NCBI RefSeq assembly: GCF_001579845.1
Contig: NZ_CP007440.1
Location: 3,246,029-3,310,028 of the forward strand
Source of the DNA: Rhodoplanes sp. Z2-YC6860
GTDB taxonomy: Bacteria; Pseudomonadota; Alphaproteobacteria; Rhizobiales; Xanthobacteraceae
Reading direction: 5' to 3'
DNA length: 64,000 nucleotides
In this document: positions 34,951-45,256 of the stretch, piece by piece
Position numbering within the stretch: position 1 is the stretch's first letter
How the letters are laid out: the number at the start of each line of letters is the position of its first letter
The notes under the pieces: model-generated
What the model was told of the DNA's origin: nothing
Seen by the model: only the letters and a program-made list of their open reading frames with translations
Database searches by the model: none
Position numbers and translations under genes: made by a program

Positions 34951-35462
34951 TGGGCAAGCCGTCCGTGCCGCTCGACTTGTTTCGCGAGATCGAGGGTTTT
35001 CTGTTCGACGAAGCGCGCATGCTGGAGGAAAACCGCTTCGATGACTGGTTGAGCTGCTTTGCCGGTGATGTCCGCTATTGGATGCCGGTGAAGGAGCGGG
35101 TGGATTTCCCGGCCGCACGGGCCGAAGCCGCCGACGGCTTTGCGCTGTTCGATGACGACAAGAAGTCGCTCGAGCTTCGCGTGCTGCGTATCCAGACAGG
35201 CGATGCTCATGCCGAGGTGCCGCCGTCATCCACGTCGCGGCTGATCTCGAACGTGATCGTCGAGCCGGCCGGGCAGCCGGGTGTCTATAGGGTACGCTCG
35301 AACTTTGTCGTGTACCAGGAACGCCGCGGTTTGCATGGCGTGCAATTCCACGGCAAGCGGGACGATGTGTGTCGGAAAGAGGCTGGCGAGATCAGGATAT
35401 CGCAGCGCCGGATCGAGCTCGCGCAGGCGATCTTGCCTGCGACGATCTCGATCTTTTTCTAA
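34950..35462 (+). CDS. Aromatic-ring-hydroxylating oxygenase, beta subunit (second)
   Basis: 170 residues from ATG 34950. NTF2-like beta subunit: FDEARMLEENRFDDWLSCFAGD and VRYWMPVKER near the start, VRSNFVVYQER in the strand region. It should form the hexamer with the alpha subunit. Operon ends here. Confidence 0.9.
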   Translation: MGKPSVPLDLFREIEGFLFDEARMLEENRFDDWLSCFAGDVRYWMPVKERVDFPAARAEAADGFALFDDDKKSLELRVLRIQTGDAHAEVPPSSTSRLISNVIVEPAGQPGVYRVRSNFVVYQERRGLHGVQFHGKRDDVCRKEAGEIRISQRRIELAQAILPATISIFF

Positions 35463-35500
35463 GGCGGTCGGAAACGGTTATTTCCAAGCTTCCTGGCCGC

Positions 35501-35530
35501 TTACTTCCAAGCCTCTTACTTCCAAGCCTC
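35501..35530. repeat. 15-bp tandem duplication spanning a stop codon
   Basis: TTACTTCCAAGCCTC occurs twice head to tail, at 35501-35515 and 35516-35530. A decayed third copy lies near 35478-35492. Read on the minus strand, each copy ends ...GAW-K-stop-like, so the last codons and stop of the NMT1-type gene have been duplicated downstream. Confidence 0.85.
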
Positions 35531-36508
35531 TTGGACGAAGCTCGCGTCGATGAATTTGCTCATCGGTGGCACCGGCGGCTTCATGTCCTCCAGGCTGATC
35601 AGCCCGTCGGTCATGTTCTTGTAGACCTGCTCGGAGATCAGCCCGTCCTGGCTGATGGCCTTCAGCTTGGTGATGAAGTAGTCGTAGGTGTCGGCGGTAT
35701 CCTTACGGTCCTGCTTCGAGTACTTCACCAGGAAATCGATGGCCTTTTCCTTATTGGCCGGATCATACAGCCAGCGCACCGCGCGGCCATAGGCCTTCAC
35801 GTAGCCAAGCATCGCCGCCCGGTTCTTGGCCGCCCATTCGGTGTTGACCGCATAGGCTATGAACGGAAAGCCTTTCAGGTGGTCATCGATTTCGCCGAGA
35901 TAGGTGAAGCCCTGCGCTCCTGCGCGGAAGGTCGCGGGTGGATAGAGGATCGCCGCGTCCACAGCGCCCGAAATCAGCGCCGCGAAACGGTCCTGCGTCG
36001 CCTTCGCGTAGTGGAAGTCAACATCGCTCGCCTTGACCCCGCCGGCAGCCAGGAAGGCTGACATATAGATTAGCGTGACGTCCTTGGTCCCACCAATGCT
36101 GATGACCTTGCCCTTGAGATCGGAGATTTTCTTGATCGCGGGCTTGGAGTAGACGCCATAGGGCGGAACGCTCGTGCCGTTCATCACGATCTTGATCGGC
36201 GCCCCTTGGTTGGTGGCACGGATAAAGTCCGGGAAGCCGCTGGTGGCGATATTCAGCGAGCCGGCCGCGAGCTGCTGGGCAGAGCCGCCGCCGACGACGA
36301 TCATGTCGACGTCGACGCCGTTCTCTTTGAACCAGCCGAGTTCCGTCGCGATATACTCCGGCCATTGCAGTGCGCCGTGGCTGACGATGCCTTCGACGAT
36401 CTTGGTCTCGGCTCTGGCCGAGAATGCGCCCATGGACAACATCGTGAGCGCCGCAAAAACGTAAGTAAACTTAGTAAGTAAACGCAGTATCGGTCTGGTC
36501 GGAGCCAT
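35516..36508 (-). CDS. NMT1/THI5/SsuA-type ABC substrate-binding protein
   Basis: 330 residues from ATG 36508. Signal peptide (YVFAALTMLSMGAFSARA), then KIVEGIVSHGALQWPEYIATELGWFKENGVDVDM, the pattern of aliphatic sulfonate / nitrate / pyrimidine-type receptors. VVGGGSAQQLAAGSLNIAT and LKGKVISIGGTKD are also typical. No permease or ATPase of that class is adjacent. The gene's 3' end lies in a 15-base tandem duplication. Confidence 0.9.
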   Translation of the reverse strand: MAPTRPILRLLTKFTYVFAALTMLSMGAFSARAETKIVEGIVSHGALQWPEYIATELGWFKENGVDVDMIVVGGGSAQQLAAGSLNIATSGFPDFIRATNQGAPIKIVMNGTSVPPYGVYSKPAIKKISDLKGKVISIGGTKDVTLIYMSAFLAAGGVKASDVDFHYAKATQDRFAALISGAVDAAILYPPATFRAGAQGFTYLGEIDDHLKGFPFIAYAVNTEWAAKNRAAMLGYVKAYGRAVRWLYDPANKEKAIDFLVKYSKQDRKDTADTYDYFITKLKAISQDGLISEQVYKNMTDGLISLEDMKPPVPPMSKFIDASFVQEAWK

Positions 36509-36687
36509 CGTTCGATCCCCATGGGTTTGGCCGGCGCCGAGACTATAGGCGCCATGCCGCGAGGCCGACAACGACCGTTGTCATCGCAGGCATGCGAATC
36601 CGGCGATCGCGATTGGATGCGGTCCCGCGGCAATGAGATAAACTCCGGCGCGGTCCGTCAACATCCGAAACTGCGGCAAGGGGTATC

Positions 36688-37434
36688 ATGTCATTGCCTT
36701 CACGAGTGATTGTCACCGGTGCGGCGCAGGGTATCGGCCGAGCGGTGGCGCTCAAGCTTGCTGCGCCCGGCGTTCATATTGCGGTCTGGGATGTGCTGAC
36801 CGAGGGCGTCAAAGACACCGCAGCGCAATGCGCCACCCAGGGTGCGACAGCGCGCCACTGGACCGTCGACGTCGGCGATGCCGGTCAGATCGCGGCGGCC
36901 GTCGCTGATTTTTTCCGCGAGTGGGGTGCGCCAGACGGCCTCGTCAACAATGCCGGCATTTTTCCGCGGGCCCGCGCGCTCGAAATGCAGCTTGCGGAAT
37001 GGGAGCGCGTGCTGCGCGTCAATCTCACGGGAACGTTCCTCTGCGCGCAGGCCGTGGCAGCGCATATGAAAGACGCCGGGCGCGGCGTCATCGTCAACAC
37101 CGCTTCGGGCCGAGCACTCGGGGGCGCTGCCAACGGCGCACACTACGCGTCGACCAAGGGCGGCATCATCGCGCTCACCAAGTCGCTCGCGCTCGACTGG
37201 GCCGAGTACGGCATTCGCGTCAATTGCGTCATTCCCGGGATCACCGACACGGCGCAGCCGCGCGTCGAGATGGGCGACAACCAGCTCTATGCGGCCGGAG
37301 AGCGAATTCCGCTCAAGCGCATCGGACAGCCGCAGGATATCGCGGCGGTCGTCGCCTTCCTGCTGAGCGATGACGCGGCGTATATGACGGGGCAGTCTGT
37401 CGCCGTGAACGGCGGCGCGATCATGATACCCTGA
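36688..37434 (+). CDS. Short-chain dehydrogenase/reductase (SDR)
   Basis: 248 residues. Complete classical SDR motifs: TGAAQGIG at residue ~10, NNAG near 89, Ser in NTASGRAL near 138, YASTK near 152, and the C-terminal MTGQSVAVNGG. Active oxidoreductase for a hydroxyl/keto substrate. It starts a run of plus-strand genes with the amidase and an ABC importer, so it probably acts on a product of the imported compound. Confidence 0.93.
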   Translation: MSLPSRVIVTGAAQGIGRAVALKLAAPGVHIAVWDVLTEGVKDTAAQCATQGATARHWTVDVGDAGQIAAAVADFFREWGAPDGLVNNAGIFPRARALEMQLAEWERVLRVNLTGTFLCAQAVAAHMKDAGRGVIVNTASGRALGGAANGAHYASTKGGIIALTKSLALDWAEYGIRVNCVIPGITDTAQPRVEMGDNQLYAAGERIPLKRIGQPQDIAAVVAFLLSDDAAYMTGQSVAVNGGAIMIP

Positions 37435-37456
37435 TCGGTGACGAGAGGAGTCGGCA

Positions 37457-39793
37457 ATGAACGACATTGCGTTGGACAAAGTCGCCCGAGCCGGAGCGTT
37501 CACGCTCGAAGAAGCGACGATCGACGACCTTCACCGCGCCATCTGCGCCGGCGCGATCACCTGCGTCGCCGTGGTCGAGCACTACATCAAGCGCGCGCGG
37601 GCCTTCAACGGTCCGTCGAGCATGCTGGTGACGCCGGATGGCAAGCCCGTTCCGAAAGCGACCGGGACGGTGCGTGCAGGCGCGCCGCTCAATTTTCCGA
37701 CGCAGACATTGAAGGTGTCGGAGCTCCTGCCCGACCTCGACAAGTACAAAGGTCCGCCGCTCGAATACGGCCGCATGGAGGCCACCGCCTCCGACCCGAG
37801 CGTGCAGCAACAGTTCGGCATGATTGTCGGTGTACCCAATGCTGGGCAGGTCAATGCGCTGGCGACACTCAACATTCGTGGCGAACGCTCGGTCACCTGC
37901 AAGGGCGAGTTCGACAAGCATCCCTCGCTCGGGCCGCTGCCGAAGGGCGCGCCGCCGCAATGCGAATACTTCCGCCATCTCCCCGACGCGCTGGAGACCG
38001 CCGCGGCACTCGACGCAAAATACGGCCGCAAGCCAGACCTCGATGCGCTGCCGATGTACGGCGTCGTGTTCTCGTTCAAGGACCCGTTCGACACCATCGA
38101 CATGCGCTCGACCGGCGGCGGCGACGCCGCCTATGACATGGATTTCCCCGCGCGCGACCATGTGCTGGTCGATCAGCTTCGCAAGAAGGGCGCGATCATC
38201 TTCGCCAAAGCGGTCAATACCGAATACAACGGCCGCGCCGGCGATCCCGGTGGGCGCAACAAGCCCGACAAGGTGCTGGCCTCGACGCTCGGCTATCAGC
38301 GTGCGACCTGGGGCGGCAATCCCTCGAACCCCTACGACACGACCCGTGCGGCGTCGCTCGGCTCGTCATCGGGCTCGGCGCTTTCGGTGTCGACCAACAT
38401 GGTGATGGCGAGCCTCGGCGAGGAAACGCGCGCCTCCTGCCGCGGCCCGTCGAACCACAATGCCGTGGCGCTGATCCTGCCGCACAAGGCCATGATCGGT
38501 TTCGACGGCGGCGCGATCGGCGCCGACATCTACTGCGACCGCTCCGGCATCCACGCGCGCTCGCTCGTCGACTGCGCCAAGATCCTCGACGCGCTGAAGG
38601 ACCCGGAGCAGGGCTACTACGACCCTCGCGACGTCTACACCACCGTGCCGCGTTCCTCGGTGCTGTCGACACCTTATGTGAGCCACCTCAGAGAGCCGGG
38701 TGCGACGCTGAAAGGTTTGCGGCTCGGCGTCATTCGCGAGTCGATGGCGATCCCGCCGGGCTCCAAGACCGAAGAGCCGATCGTCACAGCGGCGGCGCGG
38801 GAGATCAAAGAGGTGCTGGGCGGCAAGCTCGGTGCGACCTTGGTGCAGTCCTCGCATCGCTTCGCGCTGAACGATCCTGCGATGGAGACCATGAAGGTCG
38901 ATTTCCGCGTGGCGCTGGCGCGGCTCATTCCGGTGTTCATGCCGGACATCCTGTTCCGGCTCGGCAACGACGGCCAGCCGCTGTTCAAGGAATTCGCCGC
39001 GGCGATCGCGCCGACCGAGTTCTTCCCCGGCAAGACCTTCGGCTCCGGCACCATGGCGCCGATGGACTATCTGGTCGGTCTCGCCGAGGGCCGCATCGAG
39101 CCGCCGGTCAACCTCGATCTCGGCACGGTGCAGCATCAGCAGCTCGCCAACACCTTCCGCTTCCACATCTCGCAATATCTCGAGCGCCGCGCCGGTGATT
39201 GGAAGGCCAAGGGCTTCACCGAGACGCTCGCCAACTGGGCCGAGCTCAACAAGCGTTCGAAGTTCTGGGGCGACGATCAGCGCGCCGCTTTCAAGAACTG
39301 GGAGGAGACCGGCGACCCGCGCAATCCGCTCGACGGCCGCCAAGGCGTCAACGAGCGCATCATGCTGCGCGAACTTCTGCGCCGCGTCGACATGATGGTG
39401 ATCCTGGAGAACAAGCTCGACGCGCTGGTGCGGCTGCACACGCCGTGGCCGCCGGGCCTGATCGGTCATCCGCATCAGTACGACATCCCGAGCAATCTCG
39501 CGCCGGAATCGCTCAGCGGCCCTAATGCGGGTCTCACCGAGATGCTGGTGCCGGCGGGTTATGTGACCACGGTGTACGATCCGGTCTTTGCCCTGAGCGC
39601 CGACGGCAAGAAGTATGTGTCGAAGGCGACACACACACCGAAGCAGATTCCTGCGCCCGGCCTGCCGTTCTCGCTGGTGTTCCGCTGCGAGCCCGGCAAG
39701 GAGGATATCCAGCTCCGCGTCGCGTCCGCCTATGAGGCGGCCTCGCGCCGCCGCATCCCGCCGCCGGCCTTTGGGCCACTGCCGATGGGCTAG
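37457..39793 (+). CDS. Long amidase-signature-family hydrolase
   Basis: 778 residues, about 300 longer than typical amidases. The amidase-signature core lies at residues ~200-340: Lys in GVVFSFKDPFDT, cis-Ser in GSSSGSALS, and the nucleophile region EETRASCRGPSN. C-terminal extension includes GHPHQYDIP and a further ~200 residues of unknown role. No signal peptide. Ribosome site GAGGAG before the ATG. Hydrolyses an amide, perhaps the substrate of the adjacent importer. Similar long forms are annotated in related soil bacteria as glutamyl-tRNA amidotransferase-like, which is not its function. Confidence 0.88.
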   Translation: MNDIALDKVARAGAFTLEEATIDDLHRAICAGAITCVAVVEHYIKRARAFNGPSSMLVTPDGKPVPKATGTVRAGAPLNFPTQTLKVSELLPDLDKYKGPPLEYGRMEATASDPSVQQQFGMIVGVPNAGQVNALATLNIRGERSVTCKGEFDKHPSLGPLPKGAPPQCEYFRHLPDALETAAALDAKYGRKPDLDALPMYGVVFSFKDPFDTIDMRSTGGGDAAYDMDFPARDHVLVDQLRKKGAIIFAKAVNTEYNGRAGDPGGRNKPDKVLASTLGYQRATWGGNPSNPYDTTRAASLGSSSGSALSVSTNMVMASLGEETRASCRGPSNHNAVALILPHKAMIGFDGGAIGADIYCDRSGIHARSLVDCAKILDALKDPEQGYYDPRDVYTTVPRSSVLSTPYVSHLREPGATLKGLRLGVIRESMAIPPGSKTEEPIVTAAAREIKEVLGGKLGATLVQSSHRFALNDPAMETMKVDFRVALARLIPVFMPDILFRLGNDGQPLFKEFAAAIAPTEFFPGKTFGSGTMAPMDYLVGLAEGRIEPPVNLDLGTVQHQQLANTFRFHISQYLERRAGDWKAKGFTETLANWAELNKRSKFWGDDQRAAFKNWEETGDPRNPLDGRQGVNERIMLRELLRRVDMMVILENKLDALVRLHTPWPPGLIGHPHQYDIPSNLAPESLSGPNAGLTEMLVPAGYVTTVYDPVFALSADGKKYVSKATHTPKQIPAPGLPFSLVFRCEPGKEDIQLRVASAYEAASRRRIPPPAFGPLPMG

Positions 39794-39908
39794 CGCCGTC
39801 GGGACAAAGTCCGGCTTGATTTGCATTGGCCGAAGGGCCGATGATCCGGGAAGATGCTGCGCGACAAGACGCGGCCTTGGCCTCTCACCGGGCCTCCGGA
39901 GGAAGCGA

Positions 39909-40976
<1,068 letters not shown>

Positions 40977-41007
40977 ACCACATAAAACCGCAACGGGAGG
41001 AACGACC

Positions 41008-42324
41008 ATGACGATCTTGACCCGCCGCACCTTGCTCAATGGCGGTGCGGCCGTTGGCGCCGCGACCTTGAGTGCTCCTTTCCTGGAATGGTCGAAGGCG
41101 TGGGCGCAGGCGGCGCCGTGGAAGCCGGAGAAGAGCGCCGAACTTTCGATCCTGCGCTGGAAGTATTTCGTGCAGTCGGAAGATGATGCCTTCGTCGCGC
41201 TTATGGACTCGTTCACCAAGGCCACTGGCGTCAAGGTCACGATTGCGCGCGAGTCCTACGAGGACGTGCAGCCGAAAGCCTCCGTCGCCGCCAACACCGG
41301 CGCAGGCCCCGACCTGTTCTGGGGCCTCTATTCGCTGCCGCATCTGTTCCCGCAGAAGTGCGTCGACGTCAGCGACGTCGCCGACTATCTCGGCAAGAAA
41401 TACGGCGGCTGGGTGTCGAGCGCGGTCACTTATGGCAAGGGCAGTGGCAACAAGTGGATCGACATCCCGGTCTGCTATGCCGGCAATCTCTTGAACTATC
41501 GCGTCGAGGCTTCGAAGAAGGCGGGCTTCTCCAAGTTCCCCACCACCACCGACGAATTCCTGGCCTATTCGAAAGCCATGAAAGCGCAGGGCACACCGGG
41601 CGGCATGGCGCTCGGCCACGCCTCTGGCGATGGCAACGCCTGGGTCTATTGGTGCCTGTGGGCGCACGGCGGCAACGTCGTCGACAAGGACGACAAGGTA
41701 ATCATCGCGTCGCCGGAAACCGAGAAGGCGCTCAACTACGCCAAGCAGCTCTACGAAAGCTACGTGCCCGGCACCGCAGCGTGGAACGACGCCTTTAACA
41801 ACAAGGCCTTCCTCGGTGGCGAGGTGCACTGGACCAACAACGGTATCTCGATCTACGTCGCCGCGCAAAACGATCCGAGCAAGAAGCAGATCGCCGAGGA
41901 CATGGACCACGCGCTGTGGCCGGTCGGGCCGGTGGGCAAACCGACCGAGTTCCACCTGATGTTCCCGCTGATGGCGATGACCTACACCAAGTATCCGCAG
42001 GCCTGTAAGGCGCTGATGGCCTACATGCTGGAGGCCGATCAGTTCAACAAATGGCTGACCGCCTCGAAGGGCTATCTCACGCATTGCCTGAATGCCTTCG
42101 ACGCCAATCCGGTCTGGACGGCGGACCCGAAGACCACGCCATTCCGTGACGTCGCCAAGCGCACGCTCACCGCGGGCGGGCTCGGCTCGGTCGGTGAGAA
42201 GGCGGCGAGTGCGATCGCCGACTTCGTGGTGCTCGACATGTTCGCGGCGTTCTGTACCGGCCGCGAGGACGCCAAGGGCGCGATCAAGATCGCCGAGCGG
42301 CAGCTCAAGCGGATCTATCGCTGA
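41008..42324 (+). CDS. ABC extracellular solute-binding protein family 1, Tat-exported
   Basis: 438 residues from ATG 41008, with GGGAGGAA upstream. A Tat signal (TRRTLLNGGAAVGAATLSAP) ends near residue 34. The mature protein has ILRWKYFVQSEDDAFVALMDSFTKATG and GPDLFWGLYSLP, family-1 (sugar, glycerol phosphate or similar) features. It captures the solute for the permease pair that follows. Substrate unknown; the linked amidase and SDR suggest an amide-containing or aminated compound. Confidence 0.92.
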   Translation: MTILTRRTLLNGGAAVGAATLSAPFLEWSKAWAQAAPWKPEKSAELSILRWKYFVQSEDDAFVALMDSFTKATGVKVTIARESYEDVQPKASVAANTGAGPDLFWGLYSLPHLFPQKCVDVSDVADYLGKKYGGWVSSAVTYGKGSGNKWIDIPVCYAGNLLNYRVEASKKAGFSKFPTTTDEFLAYSKAMKAQGTPGGMALGHASGDGNAWVYWCLWAHGGNVVDKDDKVIIASPETEKALNYAKQLYESYVPGTAAWNDAFNNKAFLGGEVHWTNNGISIYVAAQNDPSKKQIAEDMDHALWPVGPVGKPTEFHLMFPLMAMTYTKYPQACKALMAYMLEADQFNKWLTASKGYLTHCLNAFDANPVWTADPKTTPFRDVAKRTLTAGGLGSVGEKAASAIADFVVLDMFAAFCTGREDAKGAIKIAERQLKRIYR

Positions 42325-42392
42325 GCATTCTACCAGGGAAGGGTGGCTGCGCTCGAAGCTATCCTTCCCGGCGCAGACAGTGAGAGCCGCAC

Positions 42393-43349
42393 ATGGCCGA
42401 CATCGCGTTGAAAGCGCCAGCCAAGTCTGCCCCACGCGACGTCAGCGCTTGGGCGCGACTGAAGGTGAACCGCAATTGGCTCGGGCTGTGGTTCATGCTG
42501 CCGGCCGCGGGCTTTCTGATCCTGTTCCTGGCCTATCCGCTGGGGCTCGGCGTTTGGCTGTCGCTTACCGACGCCAAGATCGGTCGCAGCGGCGTCTTCG
42601 TCGGCACCGAGAATTACGAGTGGCTGTGGGACGACTCGATCTTCTGGCTCTCGGTGTTCAACACGCTCTTGTACACGATCGTCGCGAGCATCATCAAATT
42701 CGCGGTCGGGCTTTATCTCGCGCTCCTCCTCAATGAGAACCTGCCGTTCAAGGCGATCCTGCGCGCCATCGTGCTGATCCCGTTCATCGTGCCGACTGTG
42801 CTTTCGGCCATCGCATTCTGGTGGATCTACGACAGCCAGTTCTCCATCGTGTCCTGGACGTTGCGCCATCTTGGCCTGATCTCCGGCAACATCGATTTTC
42901 TGGGCGACGCCTGGCACGCGCGCTGGGCCGTGATCTTCGCCAACATCTGGCGCGGCGTGCCGTTCGTTGCGATCACGCTGCTCGCGGGCCTGCAAACCGT
43001 GTCGCCCTCGCTCTATGAGGCCGCGACCATCGACGGCGCCAGCGCCTGGCAGCGCTTCCGCTTCATCACCTATCCGCTGCTCACCCCGATTATCGCCGTG
43101 GTGATGACCTTCTCGGTGTTGTTCACATTCACGGATTTCCAGCTGATCTGGGTTCTGACCCGCGGCGGGCCGGTCAATGCTACACAACTGATGGCGACCT
43201 TGTCGTATCAGCGCGCGATCATCGCGGGCCAGCTCGGCGAGGGCGCGGCGATCGCGACCGCGATGATCCCGTTCCTGCTCGCCGCAATCCTGATCTCTTG
43301 GTTCGGCCTGCAGCGGCGCAAATGGCAGCAGGGCGAAAGCAATGACTGA
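42393..43349 (+). CDS. ABC permease, MalF/UgpA type
   Basis: 318 residues, about six membrane spans. The ATPase-contact loop has the EAA motif YEAATIDGASAWQRFRFITYPLL. N-terminal cytoplasmic stretch of ~30 residues, then WFMLPAAGFLILFLAYPLG. Its 3' end overlaps the next permease gene by eight bases. Confidence 0.94.
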   Translation: MADIALKAPAKSAPRDVSAWARLKVNRNWLGLWFMLPAAGFLILFLAYPLGLGVWLSLTDAKIGRSGVFVGTENYEWLWDDSIFWLSVFNTLLYTIVASIIKFAVGLYLALLLNENLPFKAILRAIVLIPFIVPTVLSAIAFWWIYDSQFSIVSWTLRHLGLISGNIDFLGDAWHARWAVIFANIWRGVPFVAITLLAGLQTVSPSLYEAATIDGASAWQRFRFITYPLLTPIIAVVMTFSVLFTFTDFQLIWVLTRGGPVNATQLMATLSYQRAIIAGQLGEGAAIATAMIPFLLAAILISWFGLQRRKWQQGESND

Positions 43350-44259
43350 CATCCTACGCAACGCGCTTGCGCGCAAACGAACCGCGCCCCTGGTGGAAGA
43401 CCGCAGCGAGGGCATGGCCTATCTGCAGACGCTGCCGCGGCGGCTCGTCACGCTCTATCTGCCGCTCACGATCATTTTGCTCGTGCTGTTGTTCCCGTTC
43501 TATTGGATGGCGCTCACGTCCATCAAACCGGACGACCAGCTTCTCGACATGGAGAGGGTCAGTCCGTTCTGGACCACGGCGCCGACGCTGAAACACTTCT
43601 ATACGCTCCTCTTCAAGACCAACTACCCGCTATGGCTCTGGAACACCATGATCGTCGCGATTGGCGCGACGATCATGTCGATCGTGGCGAGCGTGCTCGC
43701 CGCCTACGCGATCGTGCGGCTGCGCTACAGCGGCGCGAATTTCGTCGGGGGCGCAATTTTCCTCGCTTACCTCGTGCCGCCCTCGATCCTGTTCATTCCG
43801 TTGTCGACAGTCGTCTTCCGGTATGGCTTGTTCGATAGCCCCTTTGCCCTGATCCTGACCTATCCGACCATCCTCATCCCGTTCTCGACGTGGCTGCTGA
43901 TGGGCTATTTCAAGACCATCCCGTTCGAGCTCGAAGAATGTGCGCTGATCGACGGCGCGAGCCGCTGGCAGATCCTGATCAAGATCGTCCTGCCGCTCGC
44001 GGTGCCCGGCCTGATCTCGGCGTTCATCTTCTGTTTCACGCTTTGCTGGAACGAATTCATTTACGCGCTGACGTTCCTCTCGACCACAGCGCACAAGACC
44101 GTGCCGGTCGCGATCGTCAACGAGTTCGTCGACGGCGATATCTATCGTTGGGGCTCGCTGATGGCCGGTGCACTCGCTGGCTCCTTGCCGTTGGTCGTGC
44201 TCTATGCATTCTTCGTTGAACACTACGTGTCGGCGATGACCGGCGCGGTGAAAGAGTAG
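43342..44259 (+). CDS. ABC permease, MalG/UgpE type
   Basis: 305 residues, six spans, EAA motif ELEECALIDGASRWQILIKIVLPLA near residue 205. FCFTLCWNEFIYALTFLS is typical. Completes the importer with the upstream ATPase, binding protein and MalF-type permease. Confidence 0.94.
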   Translation: MTDILRNALARKRTAPLVEDRSEGMAYLQTLPRRLVTLYLPLTIILLVLLFPFYWMALTSIKPDDQLLDMERVSPFWTTAPTLKHFYTLLFKTNYPLWLWNTMIVAIGATIMSIVASVLAAYAIVRLRYSGANFVGGAIFLAYLVPPSILFIPLSTVVFRYGLFDSPFALILTYPTILIPFSTWLLMGYFKTIPFELEECALIDGASRWQILIKIVLPLAVPGLISAFIFCFTLCWNEFIYALTFLSTTAHKTVPVAIVNEFVDGDIYRWGSLMAGALAGSLPLVVLYAFFVEHYVSAMTGAVKE

Positions 44260-44269
44260 GGAGGCAGCC

Positions 44270-45256
44270 ATGAAGCTCAGGCTCGGCGTCGCGGCATTTT
44301 TCTTTTCTCTCGCTGCATCTTGCGCGGTGGCCGATCCCGTGTCGGATGGGATCGCGGCGCGAACCGAGCTCATCTCCATCAACACACTGACGCTGTCCGA
44401 CGCGCAGTTTCTGACCGGCGATGCCAACGCCAAGGCCGTCACCACCACCGGACAATTGCGGATCGCGAACGGTTCTGGACGATTGCCGGTTGTCGTGCTG
44501 CAACACGGATCCGGCGGCATGGGTGCCAACATCGAGATGTGGGCGCGGGAGTTCAACGCCATGGGCGTTTCGACTTTCGCGCTCGACGGTTTCACCGGCC
44601 GCGGGCTGACGCAGGTCAGCACGGATCAGGCGCTGCTTGGCCGGCTGAACTTCATCCTCGACGCCTATCGTGGGCTCGACGTGCTCGCCAAGCATCCTCG
44701 CGTCGATCCGCAGCGCATCGTGATGATGGGTTTCTCGCGAGGCGGGCAGGCGGCGCTCTATGCGAGCCTCAAACGTTTCCATCAGATGTGGAACAAGTCG
44801 GGCGTCGAATTTGCGGCTTACGTTCCGTTCTATCCCGATTGCGCGACGACATTCATCTCCGACACCGACGTTGCCGATCGTCCGATCCGCATCTTCGGGG
44901 GCACGGTGGACGACTACAATCCGATTGCGCTTTGCAAACCCTATGTGGCGCGTCTTAAAGAAGCCGGCCGCGACGTGCAGTTGACCGAATACCCGAACGC
45001 ACCGCACAGCTTCGACAATCCGCTCGGTGCGGAGCCTGCGGCCGTGTCACCCGCTTCGCAAAGCGTGCGCAATTGCCGGGTTCGGGAGGAGCCTGCAGGC
45101 GCACTCATCAATATCGCCACCAAGGAGCCGTTCACCTATCGCGATGCTTGCGTGGAGCGCGGGCCGCATATCGGTCGCGATCTGGAAGCAACACGCCAGG
45201 CGAAGGCAACCGTGAGCGCATTCGTGCGGGGCGTTTTCAAGTTGAAATCGGAATGA
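44270..45256 (+). CDS. Exported alpha/beta hydrolase (dienelactone-hydrolase-like)
   Basis: 328 residues from ATG 44270, with GGGAGG upstream. Signal peptide (FFFSLAASCAVA). Oxyanion region LQHGSGGMGAN, nucleophile GFSRGGQAAL near residue 162, acid in GTVDDYNP near 209 and His in APHSFDNP near 245 complete the triad. A periplasmic esterase or lactonase. Ten bases after the ABC permease and overlapping the Bug receptor gene (ATGA), so it may release the molecule then imported. Confidence 0.88.
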   Translation: MKLRLGVAAFFFSLAASCAVADPVSDGIAARTELISINTLTLSDAQFLTGDANAKAVTTTGQLRIANGSGRLPVVVLQHGSGGMGANIEMWAREFNAMGVSTFALDGFTGRGLTQVSTDQALLGRLNFILDAYRGLDVLAKHPRVDPQRIVMMGFSRGGQAALYASLKRFHQMWNKSGVEFAAYVPFYPDCATTFISDTDVADRPIRIFGGTVDDYNPIALCKPYVARLKEAGRDVQLTEYPNAPHSFDNPLGAEPAAVSPASQSVRNCRVREEPAGALINIATKEPFTYRDACVERGPHIGRDLEATRQAKATVSAFVRGVFKLKSE

